The notes under the pieces: generated by a model | Seen by the model: only the letters and a program-made list of their open reading frames with translations | The model's database searches: none | What the model was told of the DNA's origin: nothing | Part shown: positions 1 to 14,700 of the stretch, piece by piece | Numbering within the stretch: position 1 is the stretch's first letter | Layout: every line of letters starts with the position of its first letter | Position numbers and translations under genes: made by a program | Source: Rhea pennata | Taxonomy: Eukaryota; Chordata; Aves; Rheiformes; Rheidae | Reading direction: 5' to 3' | DNA: 64,000 bases | Assembly (NCBI RefSeq): GCF_028389875.1 | Contig: NC_084687.1 | Span: forward strand, 5,368,157 to 5,432,156

Positions 1-2566
1 TTTAAGTGATAGTTAGCATGACATTACTGTAACAGCACTCAATGATGTGTCCATACACAACAGAAGCTAGTCCAGTACTGATTACACTTGATAAGCTGTA
101 TAATGCTTAAGATATGGGTACCTTTTTAAAAGCCTTATTAAAGTACACTTTAACAAACATCTTCAGTAGATTAAGGTTACAAAGGTAGCCTCATTTCAAT
201 GAGGAATAGCTACTCAGTCCAACTGCACAAGGTTAACGTATTTGAGTTACTGCTTCACAATTTGCCATCTAACTCCATATGGATGTCTGTGGTTACAGTT
301 TATGGAATCTTTTAATAAAACTATAGTTGATTCACCTTGTTTTCCTTGCTCTAACAAGGAAGAATCCCCACTAGTTTTAAAGGATTATGAAATCTCTGAA
401 AACAAATCTAGTCAGGAAGACCTTATACCTAATAAGGAAAAAAATGCAGAGAAGCAGCTGTACTTAGTTGGGGAAAACCTGGAGATCTACGATGCTGCAC
501 ATGCAAAGAGACGAACCAAACAGAAACAAGACATCAAGGTAGCTACACATAACATTAAAAAGGCACCAGATAAGTGTCTGGAAATAGCTACATAGGAAAA
601 GCTATACAAGACTTTTGGAATTGCATATACAGAGATTTAAGTTTTATTCATACATGTATTATTTACACAAACTATTAATTGCAAGAGACTGACCTTGATT
701 CTCCCAGTTTTAAATAAGGTTACTAGCCACCACACAGAGTAACCGGAGTTAATACTGTTAATGTCATTGGTGGCATGAATGTACACACCAAGGCAGTGAA
801 ACACCTAACTCTACTTTGGAAAAGTATTTGTTCTTCTGTGCATGTGGTTCGCAGTTGCTGCACTTTCAGCTGGAGTAGCTGGAGAAGCTACTATTTGTGT
901 AGAACTATACCGTTAATGCCATTACAGGCCAGAAAAATGCCCACATGTGCAGGTAAATAAAAAGTTTGTTTTTTTGTTTTTTTTTTTTAAAAAGCATTAA
1001 TTCAGTTTATTGCACAAAGAAAAGAAGGTTGAAGCTAAACTAACACTGCAGGGTTATTTATCCCTTTCCTTTGTTCAAGCTGTTTAACAGGCAGACTATT
1101 GGTTGTAATTTTGCTGTATGCCAGCCAATAAATTCCAGCAACAAGGTGCAGTAATTCCACATGCCTGCACAATTTTGGACACAGCATGCTAGCTTTCCTG
1201 CCCATCGCTCACAGCTGGGAGGAACAACAAACTCAGGGAGAAACTTGCCAACTCAGTATTTCCTCATGTATTAAACAAGGTGTATGCTATTTCAATCTCC
1301 ACCCCGTTGGTATGTTACGTTAAGATCAACCTTGCCCCAGAAATGCCAACGAGGAGACAAGGGTATTTTCAGAAGTAGCCCTCTTCACAAGGACACCTGG
1401 ACCAGCCCAACCTATGCCTTCCTTACAAAGGATTTTCCTCCCTCCCATCCCCATTTTATTCTTTTCGATGCAGCCAAAATAGAGATCCCAAAGTGAAGCA
1501 ATCGGATGAATGGACACAGCCACAATACACAGCTACTGAAGAATGAATGACCTGTTTCCCTCGAGTATGCTCTCACTGAGCATGTGACTTTTAAAAAACT
1601 GAAGAAACCTTATTTTTTAAAAATGTCTGTCAATAGTTAGCACAATTTAAAACTGTCATTGCTTTTACAACTAATTCACAAACCAAATTTAGTTAAAATG
1701 AATTGGCTTTTTCCCCACAGACAGTCATTAGTGGTAATGACTTTGTTTCTGTATTATAATATGTAATCTTTGAGCAGTCTTACCATCTTACCAGAATACT
1801 GTAGTAAAGGTCAGGTTTGTTCAGACTTCTAGTAACTATTATGAAGCAGAATTACCACAAAAGAGCTTGTTTACAGAAGTAAGAGATAAAGAATACGTAA
1901 GAGCTAAATAGCTTATAACTTGGGGTATTTTCACTGCATTGGAACAGTGGATAATTCCCCCTTAGGTAAAACATGGAAGCTTTGCTCCTGTCAATGTAAA
2001 CATTTTGAGTGTTGGAATAAGCTAATACAAATAGACATTCCTATCCTCTACCCCCTTCTAGCCTAGGGCCTCTGCTTTCCTCTCCCACTGCACTATAATC
2101 GGTGCCAATCTATAAGTGACCGGGATAGCTGTGTATAGACTGAAGGCCACCAGGACCATCAGTTAATGAGAAGAGAGCTTTTGTTTCAACCACCGAGTAA
2201 AGACTGTCAGGATCAACTCCCAACAACTCAGATGCTACCTGAAACACAGGATGATTTTCTTTGATTGGAGTTTGTGGGATTGGCAAAAATCCCCCTCAGT
2301 CCAAGGGCATGGATTTTCTATCTTATTTGTTCAACTCTAATAAAAGCTGCAGCAGGGTAACTAGCATCAATGGGGTATACCAAGGGAGATTGCTCTGGCC
2401 ACTACTCAAGATGGAACGTCCCCAGGGTCTCACCTCTATGAGCAATCTTTGGATTGCTATTACCTGTCCCACTCATGTTAGCCACAAACAGCTACATCTG
2501 AAGAAGCCATCTGCACAGTTAGGGGTTCAGAATTCTCTCAATTAAAAATTCTTCTGTGCTTCCTTT
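1..2566 (-). other. DSTYK 3' flank, probably 3' UTR
   Basis: AT-rich sequence downstream of the DSTYK stop. AATAAA hexamers on the minus strand lie at 1455-1460, 1006-1011 and 643-648. Mammalian DSTYK has a multi-kilobase 3' UTR, so any of these could be the end; I cannot choose between them. A plus-strand open frame at 302-595 is the only long ORF here and is discussed as a finding. Confidence 0.5.
1006..1011 (-). terminator. Candidate DSTYK poly(A) signal AATAAA
   Basis: Canonical hexamer on the coding strand about 1.56 kb past the stop codon. Followed in the transcript direction by an A-rich tract and TTTTATTTACC. Alternative hexamers at 1455-1460 and 643-648 are equally canonical. Confidence 0.35.
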
Positions 2567-2754
2567 TCAAGTAGAGTCATCCAACCCTTTATTTGGGTGC
2601 TCAGAGCTTGACTTGCAGAGCCTGTCCATGATCCCCTGCAGCATAGGTTGAACGATCCCCAAGAGAGGGCGCTGGGAGGAGTCTCCATCCCAGCAAGCTT
2701 CCATCAGCTGCCAGCATTCCTCATCAAACACTGGAAGACGCTCTGGGCGAACTC
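2567..2754 (-). CDS. DSTYK: DSTYK exon 13 (residues 872-933) and stop
   Basis: The acceptor is CTTCCAG|GAGTTCG. It encodes [33 protein letters not shown] and the C-terminal GLDDST, followed by TGA at 2567-2569. The C-terminus is the same as in human DSTYK. Confidence 0.97.
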
Positions 2755-5700
2755 CTGGAAGATGGAGAGGGACCTTGTTAACATCAATATGCCTCAGATA
2801 GGATAGAAACTTAGTCTTATGTTTGTTACTTTGGTGCAAACTGAAATGACCTGCAACAACTGCCTGGGGTCTCACACTATCAATAAAGCTTTTCCTACAG
2901 CAACACTGTAAGCTGTCTTTGAAAGCTATTAGAAATCTGCATTGCTGAAGTTAATCAGCAGACCATGCAAACTTCCAAAGGATAGCTAACACATTTAGTT
3001 TCACTGGTGTCTCCTCTTTGCACCTACTTGGGACCAAAAATGGGTACATCCTCCCATTTAAAATGCAAACAAACACTCTGAAAACTCCGTACCCCTCCCA
3101 CTCCCACCCTCACCCTTCAGTATGGTGCTTTTGGGAGCAAGTTTAACATGAGAACAAGTAATGAGTGTAGGCCTTCCAACCAAATACAAGACTCACTCAT
3201 CTGGGTTAATCTTTTTCACATGAGAAGGGGAGAGATTATATGGACAGGAACTTGGGACAAAGTAGTAAAGCATTCTGATATCTTAACCCTTCATGCTGCA
3301 TCACGGTATCACAAAACACAGGACTGATTAAAACTACTTAGGCATAAAATAACTTTATTTTTCATAAAACAGGAAGTAACTATCACTCTTTTCTACTCAA
3401 CATCCAGCCCAATGACAGCTTCCCAGTATGCTGCATATTAAGCACTTGAACATAAAGATCCCTATGGCCTCCAGAAACTGCAAGGGATTAAGCATTCTTT
3501 AGAGGATCACGCCATAGCTGACTGGTTCTACAATGTGTTTTACATCATAAGTGTTGCATAACTTCAGCTGGTTTAAGTGTCGCATTAGCACAGTTCCTAC
3601 AACACTCCAGGAAGGAGGTGGTTAACTGAAAGCTATTTTTCATCCCTGACAATTTATTAGGTTTTTAGAGTATGTCGAAGTTTAACTAAATGAACATTAA
3701 TCTTTAGACAGTTAGTTGAAAAATACAAAACGTAGTTTTACCTTTCAGTTAAAAGAAGATAAAAAACTGATTTCCTTATCTGCTCTCAATTTTTACTCAA
3801 GCACATAGTATCACCCAACAGAGTTCAATGTACCTCTTCTAACATTGTTCCAAAGGTGGTCTTTGCTTGCACATCTCTCAAACGCTTCTGGTAACTTCAC
3901 ATGTCCCGAACAAATGTACCAAAACAGAATACCAAATGCATAAACATCCACTGAATTATCATACTTTCCTGTGGCAAATAAATATATTTGATTAGCATGG
4001 CAAACATTTTCATCACCAGAAACTAAGCAGTCTGAAGACTAGTTTCAGCATACGAAGTCCTCAAACTAAAATCTCAACTTTGCTGACAGAAAGTAAGGCT
4101 TGTCTGGAGCCTAGCAACATATCAGGAATTATTGCCAAATTGGAGAGATAAAGTTAAGAACTTCAATTCCCAGAGAATTTACACACTTAAGTTTGTATCA
4201 GTGGTTCCCAAATGGAGATTCATGGATTGCTGCTAGCCTCAGAGGCCAGGTACATTTCAAAGTTTGGCAATTACTAGTTTACAGCAAATTCTCCCACTGA
4301 ATTCAAGAAATAAGTAAGCCCAACAAGTGCACAAAGATTAAGCCAATGCTTACTTCTTTGTAAGATTAAGGTCTAGCCTCCTAGTCATGGGTATTTCACT
4401 GTTAGTAATGAGAATCAATTGCATAATATTTTCTAAATTAAACACAAACAGGTTTGCTGCAATTTGATCACAACCTTGTCAAAGCAGGGACAACATCTCA
4501 AATACTCCAAAAAGACTTAAATACCGTATGGACCTCTGAGTGCTATTGTAAGATGCTTGCACAGGAGAAATGTTTCATGTTTAGAGAGATAACCTGCCAG
4601 AAGCATTGAATATGGTCTACATGTTAGTAACAATCCAAAACTCTTTATTTGAATTGATATAAAAAACACAGGGGATCCTTTCTGAAGTATTTGCTGATGA
4701 AGGCCCCGTACTTCCAGCTTTCCAATAGCTCATAATTTAAGCTTTCCAATTACTCAAGAATATTAATTATTTCAGCAAAGCTTATGAGTTCCACAGTTCA
4801 CTCATCTTACAAGCGAGTAAAGATATGAGACTTAAAATACAGGAAAAGCAATACAAGTGTGCACTATAATCAGTCTTCTGAATTTATTTTTCCCATCACA
4901 AGCAAATTGAAGTATTAGTTCAAAGTAACGGCCTTCAAAACTGAAGCCAGAGTGAGGCATAAGGGATTGAATCAACAAGCATACCTGTAAAGAGCTCAGG
5001 AGCCATGTGAATGGGTGTGCCCACAATGCTGCCAGACATCATGGCTTCCGGTTTACAGAACCCCAAGTCAGTGATTTTGCCTCGATTCTTTTTGTCAAGC
5101 TGTAGAATCATTCATACAGAGACAGTTGATAATCGTATTTTTCAGCTTCATTATCCCTTTTTAATATTAAGGTTTAAAACATAGGTTATTTGAAGAGCTC
5201 AGCATTTGTTCTTAAAAAAGTTGCTCTGATGACTTGGCTGCTACTTGGACACTTCACCAGTTAGGCTCAGTAACGAGGCAGGTCTTCACTTGTCTTCTAC
5301 ATATAGGGTGTGGTTTAGTTTAACAGGACTAGGAACTGGAAATCCTACTTGTAGTTCAAGCTACCTTCAAGAGAAATCATTTGACTGCTCTCTTCCCACT
5401 AGGTTTTGTGGGAAGCTGAGCTAGGGAAGCCTCAATGCAAGGCTATTTTTTGTAAATACCACTGAACGCTGAAGAGAACCTGCTTCTAATGCATCACAAG
5501 TGAAAGTTTCTACATAAGGAAGGCTATTACTTTACTTATATCATGTTTCTCTTTCTCACTAAAAAGATCTGATTAGACTTCAGAATTAGCCAGATACAAG
5601 TTCCTTACCAAGACATTTTTAAGTTTGATATCCCGGTGCACAAGTCCTTGACTGTGAAGATAACGGATTCCCTCAACCACATCCAAGGCAATCTGTAATC

Positions 5701-8700
5701 GTGTTTCTAATTCTAGCCCAGCCTGGAGAGTAAACAAACACAAATTTAATCCTGCAAGTGGAAATGACTTATCTAAGGGATTTCCTTACCCTTCTTCACC
5801 AAGCAATACTGAAAACAAAAGCAATTAAATCCTGCAAAGCTATCCTTCCAGAGAGTTACTAGGCAACAGAGGATACTCAGCAGGAGCTGCTCTTATACTT
5901 TTCTACTGTACCAGTTTTACTAGATTAAGAACTAGTAGTCTGTTTACTATTTCTGAAGAGTAGCAAGTATGCTGCTGTAGCCCCAGTACATTTCAGAAGT
6001 TTCCACTGAAGTAAACAGGCCTGACAGTTTGGTGAAAGCTGTAAGGAGTAGGTGGACAGGAAAGTTAACAGCAAAACCATGTCACTTCCAATAACGGAGT
6101 GATCCAAATTGTTCCAGCCCACTAGTTAACAAAGGGACACTCACCCTTGTGCCAACATGGGCTAGCTTACACGCGGCACACAGCACTGAAGCACTCCAGA
6201 AAGGAGACCTGCACTACAGCAAAAAGCATATCTGCGTTCAGTGTATGGATTCTCCCCCTTCAGAATAGGGAGATGGCTGAGAGCACTGCCACAACATCTC
6301 ACACTTCCTCAGTGTAATCTAGCTTCATTTCATATCTGGATATACTTTTTTTTTTTTTTTTTTAGTATTTAGATTCTCGTTACCTTTAGTCCTGTATAGA
6401 GGTCTCTGTGCAACCGTTCCATTATCAACAGGACAGCAATGCTGGAACCTCCTCCATAGCCATAATCTATTACAGAACCATGGAGATGTACTAGCCGCTC
6501 ATGTGTCTGTAGAGACCTTGAGAAAGTTCAGCACAGAAAATCAGTGATTTTTATATCCTTTCCTCCACCTCAGGCCAGGCCTAACCTTGTAAAGGAAAAA
6601 ACTGCCCAATCAGCACCACATTAGTACAACAATACTGACACACTATGCCAGTCCTAACTGCATACCATATAGTATAAAAACTCCACACCACAGTTCTAGG
6701 GTCTACATATATTTTATCTGATCCAACTAAATTCAATTTAATAAAAAAGCTTAAAGGTTACAGTGCAAAAGTAATACTTCAGTGTTTCAGTCTTGTGTAC
6801 TGCAGCACTTGCAACCATTTACTCAAGACTAAGTTTTCTGCTGTGTAGACCCATTGTTTTCTTTTGTGAATTCTAAGAGAAGATAAAATCAGACTGGAAA
6901 AGGAGAGACAAATCAACACAAAAACCAGGGGATGAAGAGCTGCTTGCTACTAATTTTAATTTATTCTGCAAAATAGCAAGTATTTGAACAGTGTACATAA
7001 GAGGGGAATCAGATTAAGACAAGAAAGGGCTTGCCTACCTACCACTGTCTGCTATATTTCTGCAATGGCACTAGCAAGTTGTCTTGTCTTTCCTAGCAGT
7101 GGCAGCCTAGCATTTGGTTAAGCCAGCTCACTGAGTGCAGAGTAGAACTGTGCAGAGCAAAATTTACCTCTGCAAACACAAAGTGTTCATTTGCAGCAAT
7201 GAAGTTAAGCAAATTCATGTAGAGTGAGAAAAGCACTTACAATACATACCTCATATAGTGAAACTCAAGTGCAAGGTCATTCCAGTGTTTCTCATCCGGA
7301 GGAACAACAGATTTCAGTGCACATGGGAAATGCCCTCCCCAGCTGTCACACAGATACACCACGCCATACTGTCCTCGGCCCAGCTCACGGCCCAACTTTG
7401 GCTTGCCTGCAAGGCACAACATTAATGTGGTCAGAAATTAAAACATCTTCCTTCCTATTATATGAGCGGCACACTATCAGGCTGGCAGCCTGCTCCTTTT
7501 CATGGGCCAGCAGCTGCACAACTCAAGATACTCAATATGAATCAAATGGAGATTTACTGAAGTAGTTTACTGTAAAGCAAACCCCTTCTTTCTCCTTCAC
7601 ACTGACTTCTTCCAAAGGAGGAAGAGAAGATACTTAAGAGAACATCAAGACAATGCTCACCATGTAAGAGCACATCCTGGAGGGACCTGCTCTCCAGCGA
7701 GAGACGTGCTAGCCGAGGAGCGTGATCTTTCCGCACCTTCAGCCACAGGTCTTCAGTTTTCTCTAGCCTGCCAGAATGGCCATCTTCTAACTAGAAAAAA
7801 AATACATCATATATACATGGTCATCCTGCATGGTCTAAATCCACGGTGCTAGGGAGTTCAGTGTCTTTGCACAACTAGAGTGGAGATTCTGCTCACTCAT
7901 CCCTAGTTTAAAAATGGAATTTTGTATTAAGGAACTCTCATCAGCTCTTCCACCTCTACCCACACTGAGCAGCACTAACAGCATGGACTGCTCTTTTACC
8001 TATCTCTGCTATCCAAAAAACATTGTTCCCAGAGTGGTAACATACAAAATATTATTTCCCTCTTTACAGCACTCACCTGTCGTAGAGAAGCTGCAAAAGC
8101 CTCATGGGAACTATTTAGCCTGGTCCGGAATTGGCTGCAAATGCTCTTGGCTAACTTGGATGCACTGAGGCTCTCAATTGCATCCTGAGCAACTTTCCTC
8201 TTCCAGTCACTGGTGATGGCAGGTGGGCTGACCCACGTAATCCGCTGAATTATCTAGCAAAACAGGGAACAGAATTAAGGCACTAGAACAAAACAAACAA
8301 ATGGTCAATCACATCATTCAGACTCCTTAGATACTTTCCTGTAATAATATATATTCATCTTCTTGCAGAATTGAGTTAAATAATTACCTTAAAATACTGT
8401 TCTAGAGCTGTTGATCACAACATTGTTGTACACATACAAAATATTTAAAGAGATCCAATTCTGAATACCTACTCAGTTTATTCTTGAAAGGAATATCAAA
8501 AGGCTGAAGGCAGTTAAAGGTCATCAACACCTCTAACAGCAGAAACTTCAAAGTTGAATGCTTTAAGAGCCAGAAAGTTATGACAGAGACCCGAGGAAAC
8601 CTGGTTTCCTCTAGAGACAGCACAGTGAAGAGATCTGAACCAAACTACATTACAAAAAAAACAGAATTCTCCAAAATGCAGACAGAACAGCTTCAAAGTA

Positions 8701-11700
8701 CTGGTCTCTATCCCTTTGCTGTCTCAGGAGAGAAGGGGTTGGGGGCAGGGGGAACAACAACAAAAAAAACCCCACACACTAAATAGGTACTTGCTTTAAA
8801 TTAATTACTTCCATGTTCAAGAACAAATTACACAGCCAGCCACAATGCTGAGTGAGAAAGCTACAACTGCCCAATGCACGCACCCAGAGGTGGTTTAGAG
8901 GGCAGCAGTGAGTATTCATATTATCCTTTGTTCCAAAAACAATCACACTGTACAATGACCCCTCCAAAAAGCAAGGGATAAAGATGCCCATACCTGTTTG
9001 ATCTGTTCCCACAGCATCCTGGTTACTGTTGAGCCAGAGTGAAAAGTGACTTCAACATGATAGGCTGCATTTAGTATCTGAAAAGCAGGGGAGAGATGAG
9101 AGTACAGGAACTGTGCAAATCAGCTGCTATAAAATTTACTAGACATCTTGCCTCTGCTAATGACCAAAGGACACCACAAAACACTCCATGATTCACCTGA
9201 TCTAGTTTATCTATTTTATTATACTCACAGGTGTATCTAGGCTGTAATTTGATTACTTTATGCAGATTTAGAAAGGACAAGCAACAGGCCTTCAAGTGAC
9301 AGGCTAGGAATAAGACTGATGTTTCCAAATGTTATCATCTCCCTTAACAACATCAGACCCACAGGTACCCCAGAGTCATTGCATTCCTCTGATTTCACTA
9401 GACATCTCAGTTTCCTCCCACCCTTGTTGCATCAGGATAACGACAATTAAGAATAGTCTAGACAACCATTCAAGCCATCATACCTGTTTGAGATAATTGC
9501 TTGTGATGTGTACAGAAGCATCCTTCGACTTCTCCAAACTCCTTGCAGTATGTACTGAAACATCCCAAGACTCCTCCAGGCTCTTCAGACATCTCTCCAG
9601 CGTCCCTACAAAGCTCTCTCGCAGATAGTCCACTGAACTAATTAACTTGTTGGCAACTGCTTGGTTTAGTCGAGAAATAATCAATTCCTGGATTTGTTTA
9701 ATACAACACTTTATGTCCTTGGAACTAACTGGTTCCCCATTCTCAGGAATTATGATGTCTGCATAGAGGAAAAGAAAAAAGCATCTTGTGTACTTCATAA
9801 ACATCACAGTTGCATCACTGGCTACTGAGAGCTGCTTTAAATGGTTTGCAAAGCAGCAACAGCATAGCATCAGTCAGCACAGCTTCTGCTCCAAAGGCTC
9901 TTCTGCTATACTTCCTTCAGAAGTTCACTGCCTGTTTTGGACCCAGTTGATGTAACCGGAGTCCAACATGGATCCTAAGCTATACAAACAAACCTCTGAG
10001 CAACAGAAGAATCCATATTCTGACTACTTTCAAAGGACTAAATTTTTGCCAGTTCACACATCTGACTCCACAATGCCAGTTTTATTGGAAGTCCAGAATG
10101 CAATCCTAGAGAGCTTGAGTAGGTTTAGAATTCCATGACAGAAAGTACTAAACCACTGAAGTAACTCCAGGCTCCATATATGTTCTTTGGAGCACAAGTC
10201 TGCTAAAGCAAGCTAAAATACACATCCAACCAAGGTAGAAAACGTGCTAATGCTTGCTTCTGTTCACTGGTGCTTGGATTTAAGGGATAGCAAGCTCTAA
10301 CACCTGACGAACTCTCTACAAGCATTCAGCAGCCACTACAGGTTTACACTAGCACCGTGATTAGAAGTTAACTATTGTCTTGAAAATTAAAGGGCAGTTA
10401 CTGGAGCACAGAGCTGTCTTTCCATGTAAAGTAGCACAGATCAGGAAACTCTTCCAAGCCAAGCTGTAATCCATAAGTACTGCTGGTTGTTGAATGTTAT
10501 TAGAAGGTAATGTCACAGCCGAGCAGATTATTTGAAATTTATTTCTGGTGCCTTGGAAAAGTTGATTAGCACCTTGTATTTTTAAGCACTGAGCAAGTCA
10601 CAGCTCATGTTCAGTAATCTGTCTGAACAGTAATAGAGTACAGCTAGGAGCAGAAGACCTTGTCTCTGGATTTTGGCCAAAGACAGTCTAGCTTATTTAA
10701 AACAAATCCAGCGATCAGCAGATGGCATTAGATCCTCAAAGAGGGGAAAAAAAGCAAGAAATTCTCTTTCCTTTAGGATATTATTTTCACAAACTAAGAG
10801 CCAATAAGATGTAACATTTTGTGAGTGATATTTTTGTTGTTTTATATATATGTGCATACACACAGATACATACACGTATATACATATATATGTTGGTGTG
10901 CATATGATGCACTTAACGCAAGCTCTTTATGAAGACTACATTTCAAGTGGCCATTACAAAGGAAACATCTCAAGAAACAGGAAAAATCCTTTCCATGCCC
11001 ACCTGCAGAAGCAAAAACATGCAGTTCCTCTTCTGCAGGAGAGTAAGCCTAATTGATCACTCCTCCTCTTCACCCCAGGAAATAACATTCCATTTTGAAA
11101 TTGGGAGGAAATAAGTCAGGACAAACTTATTTTTTATGTAGAGTTTTAGCCCTTTTGATGCTTCAGAAGAACACTCCACTTGCAATTAAATAATTTCCTC
11201 TAAACCTTTAGCCTAAATTCCAATTTTATTTTAAGGAGAAAAACCTTTCCATGTCAGCCCAGAGAACTGCATTTCAGTTTCAAGACTCCTTTGAACAGAA
11301 AGGATTGTGAAGGTAAATCCCTACCTAGCAAAGAGCTGTAGAGAATCAACCTACTAATAATTACTTTGATTTTTATGATAGACCATGTATTCCTGCAGAC
11401 AAGATTTAGATAGCATCTCACCCTTCATGCGGTTTACACACCCTTCTCTATTCTTCTAGCTTCTGTGTTCCTGGAAGTTCTGGTACTAAAAAGCGCAATG
11501 AGAATCCCCACTTCTCCCCCAAAACAAGCACCAAATGCCAAGCACAGGCTTTTGCTGTTTAAGAGTCCTGTCTACCCAAAAGGATTTCATTTTCAGGAGG
11601 TTCTATACTCAAGACTCAAACATCCCTCAGACATGAAGAAATCAAGTAGAGAGTGCAAATAAATCTTCCCTGCTAAAACTCAGGGTCTCCCCCCCCCCTT

Positions 11701-14700
11701 AGGACAGATTTACTCCCAAATCTCTATACACTTGCTGAGATAAAGCTGAGACTTATCTTCTTACCCTACAGAATAGGGAATTAAAGCAGAGAAGTAAAAC
11801 ATCCTACCTGGGACTGTGCAGAAAGCTGTGGGCAGGGGGTGAGGTGGAGGAGGTGTTTGCTTATAAGAAATAAAGATTTTGTACATGGGCCTCTAACTTA
11901 AGGACAGTGAAGAAGATATTACAAAAAAAAAAAAAAATAAATGCTTTGTGCATTAGTTCTGAATTTGCTTTCAGAGTCACCTGTCCAGACTGGCATTCAA
12001 CTGTTCTTTAGCAGGTGGCAAATATTACTCATTCACTCTCCTTTACAGCTCCTAACCTCTTTCTTCTCATTTCTCTCCTTCTAGTAATTACCTTTGAATT
12101 CCATAGTAGCAGCATCTTCCAAGAGCTCCTCTTTCATATTACTAAGAGTCTCTACGATCATGTCCTTCATCTCCTCCTGTTTACGGTTGGCAATGTTCAT
12201 CAGAGACTCATAGAGCTCATTCTCTTTCTTGCGAGTATACTCCAGCCTCTTGGGGGTGATTTGCAGGTCTCGCTGCATGTCAAAAGCCTGATTGATGAAG
12301 ATGTTCAGGCAGCGACAGTGCACCTCATTCAAACTGGTGGCTGCTTCCACGAGATGCTTCTGAAGCACCTGCCTGGAAAAAGTGCTTAGAAGACGGAGCT
12401 TATCAGACTGCTCCACCAGCATGCTTTGGGCATCAGCATCATGACCAGGAGCCCCACAGCTGCAGTGGTTGACACTCAGGTACTCCAAGTCCATCAGCTG
12501 GCAGTAAAGGGAGGACTTTTCATTATCAGTTTTTTTGGGAGAGATCAGCTCAGCCTCTGACTCTGGCACTCTGAAGAAGAAAACGGGCAAAGAGAATTTC
12601 TCTTTGATTTCACGCAGTTCATTCTCATCCGACGGAGAAAGTTCAGTCTCACTGACGGCAAAGATGACAACAGGCAAGACATGGTTCACATACTCTCCCA
12701 GGGTGGCTTCAGCAGACTGGAACCCACGACATGGTGCTACCACAACATCCACTTCCTAGCAAGCAAGGAGGTAAAAATGTGGTCTTTCCCAAGTCCTTTT
12801 TATCACTGATACATATAAAACTGCACTGTAATTCATTCACAAAATGCAAAATAAACATTCAAATTCTACAGAACATTTATAGAGTCCCAAGTACAGCATC
12901 ATGTAGCCTACCTACAAGGCTGATGCAGATTCACTAGCAGGAATGCAACAGAGAATGAGCTAGTGCCCACTGACTACAGAACTGTAATTCTGCATCAGGT
13001 GCCTTTGAGTTTCAGCCTACTTCAGAACAAAACTCAACAAGTTTCCCAGGTAAGTGCTATCACAGAATAGCTCTTATTCTTTAGTATATGCCCACCCTCA
13101 TTTTGCAACAACCTCTTCTAGTAAATATGCTCTCAACCTCCCATATCTGTTTACCGGATATTCAGCTCTTTGAGGAGATATTCATATGCTGCCAGTTTTC
13201 AGTATGGTTTGCAACAGTAAAAAGTACTATACTAATCACTACTGTCAAGATAAAGGCAGCACAAAAACATATTCCAAAGAGTTCACAGCCACAGGACAGA
13301 AAAGGAGGAACAGATGGTTGTGACAAAAAGCTTAGTTGCAATATTCTTCAAATCCAGGAAAAAAAAATCTAACAAATATATATTTTATAACACCCATTTT
13401 CTTACTATCCAGAGTTTCACTGCTTGGGTCATATACTACTGCTGACAGTAGTGTCAAAAGAAGGCTTTGAATTGAAAGCAGGATTTAAGTGCTATCTTCC
13501 CTACTCATAACAGGAGGGATAACTAAGAATTCTTGAATCATTTTTCTCCCAGAACTATTCAAATGAAAGGCTTGACCAAGTCTCCCAACTACTCTCTAGA
13601 GATAACCAAAAGTCCTTACTGCCACGGGACTGCCAAGCACTGAACTCAAACCTGTTTGATGTAGAAGAGTTTGAGTGGACTGGGATGTGCCATTCTGCAA
13701 TATTCGCCAGAGCTGATGACTCACACCAGTGCCTGTAAACAAAGGAGGAAGCCAGTGCCGTCTCTAGGAGACAGGCCGGCAGAAAACCAATAGAGAGAAC
13801 AGAACGCAGCATGAGCAACTGGTCCTGCTATTTCCATAGAGGCCTATAAGGCTTTTTCAGGAACCCTAGCAATACTTCTCATTTTTTAAAATGCCCTGTA
13901 GAAGTTTAACCATTGCCTATGCAGCCCCACGCTACCAGGGATCTAGTCTTCCTATAGGGTGAATACCCATGACTCACGTTGGATTCCTAAAATTCTTAAA
14001 TCGGTTCTCATAAGGTCATACCACTACAAACACTTGAACATTTATGACAGAGCTGTAAGCAAGTTACTATCAAGTAATTGCATTTGTACTTCCCTTAAAT
14101 AAAAGGCCCTTTTAAAATATCAAACTTTCACACTTCGCAATGTGAATACCAGACACACAAGTATCAGTTACAGTTCTTCCATTTAAAATACACTGAACAG
14201 TTCAACAGTTGCACAGATACTATAAACAGTAATACAGATGAGGCAGTTAGAAAAGCTGTCACACTACGTGCACATTTATGGATTCAGACTTGCAATTCCA
14301 GGATGGTCACTTATCCCATATCCCAGAACAAAACTTTAAAATCAAGAATCAAGTAGGTCTTGACCTACAGGAAGACAAGTCAGTCTCAGTGAATGGATTT
14401 AGAGACAACTGAAGCGTGTCGCTTTGCTAAGCTTAAGTCAACAGATAATTTCCTCATCTCCGTACTGGTTGAAAAACATTTGCTATATCCCGAGAGTCCT
14501 TCATCCCACTGTTAGACTTGGGGCAGTTGAATCATGGTATAAGTGACTGAGGTGCTAACCCATTTTAGTTAGAGTTTTGCCCAAACTCTGTCAAGCAGAT
14601 TATGACTGAAGGCCTGGCTCAGTCTCATTCCAAACCAATTTTAATACTCTGCCTTCCAAGAATAGTCTATAGACCACTGAAGTCTGACAGTTACTGCATT

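Larger units (their letters stand above)
2755..9483 (-). other. DSTYK introns 4-12 between exons 4 and 13
   Basis: Short AT-rich introns of roughly 250 to 1080 bases separating the nine small 3' exons. A run of 18 T at 6346-6363 lies next to exon 9. No RNA gene or transposable element is recognisable by eye. Confidence 0.7.
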
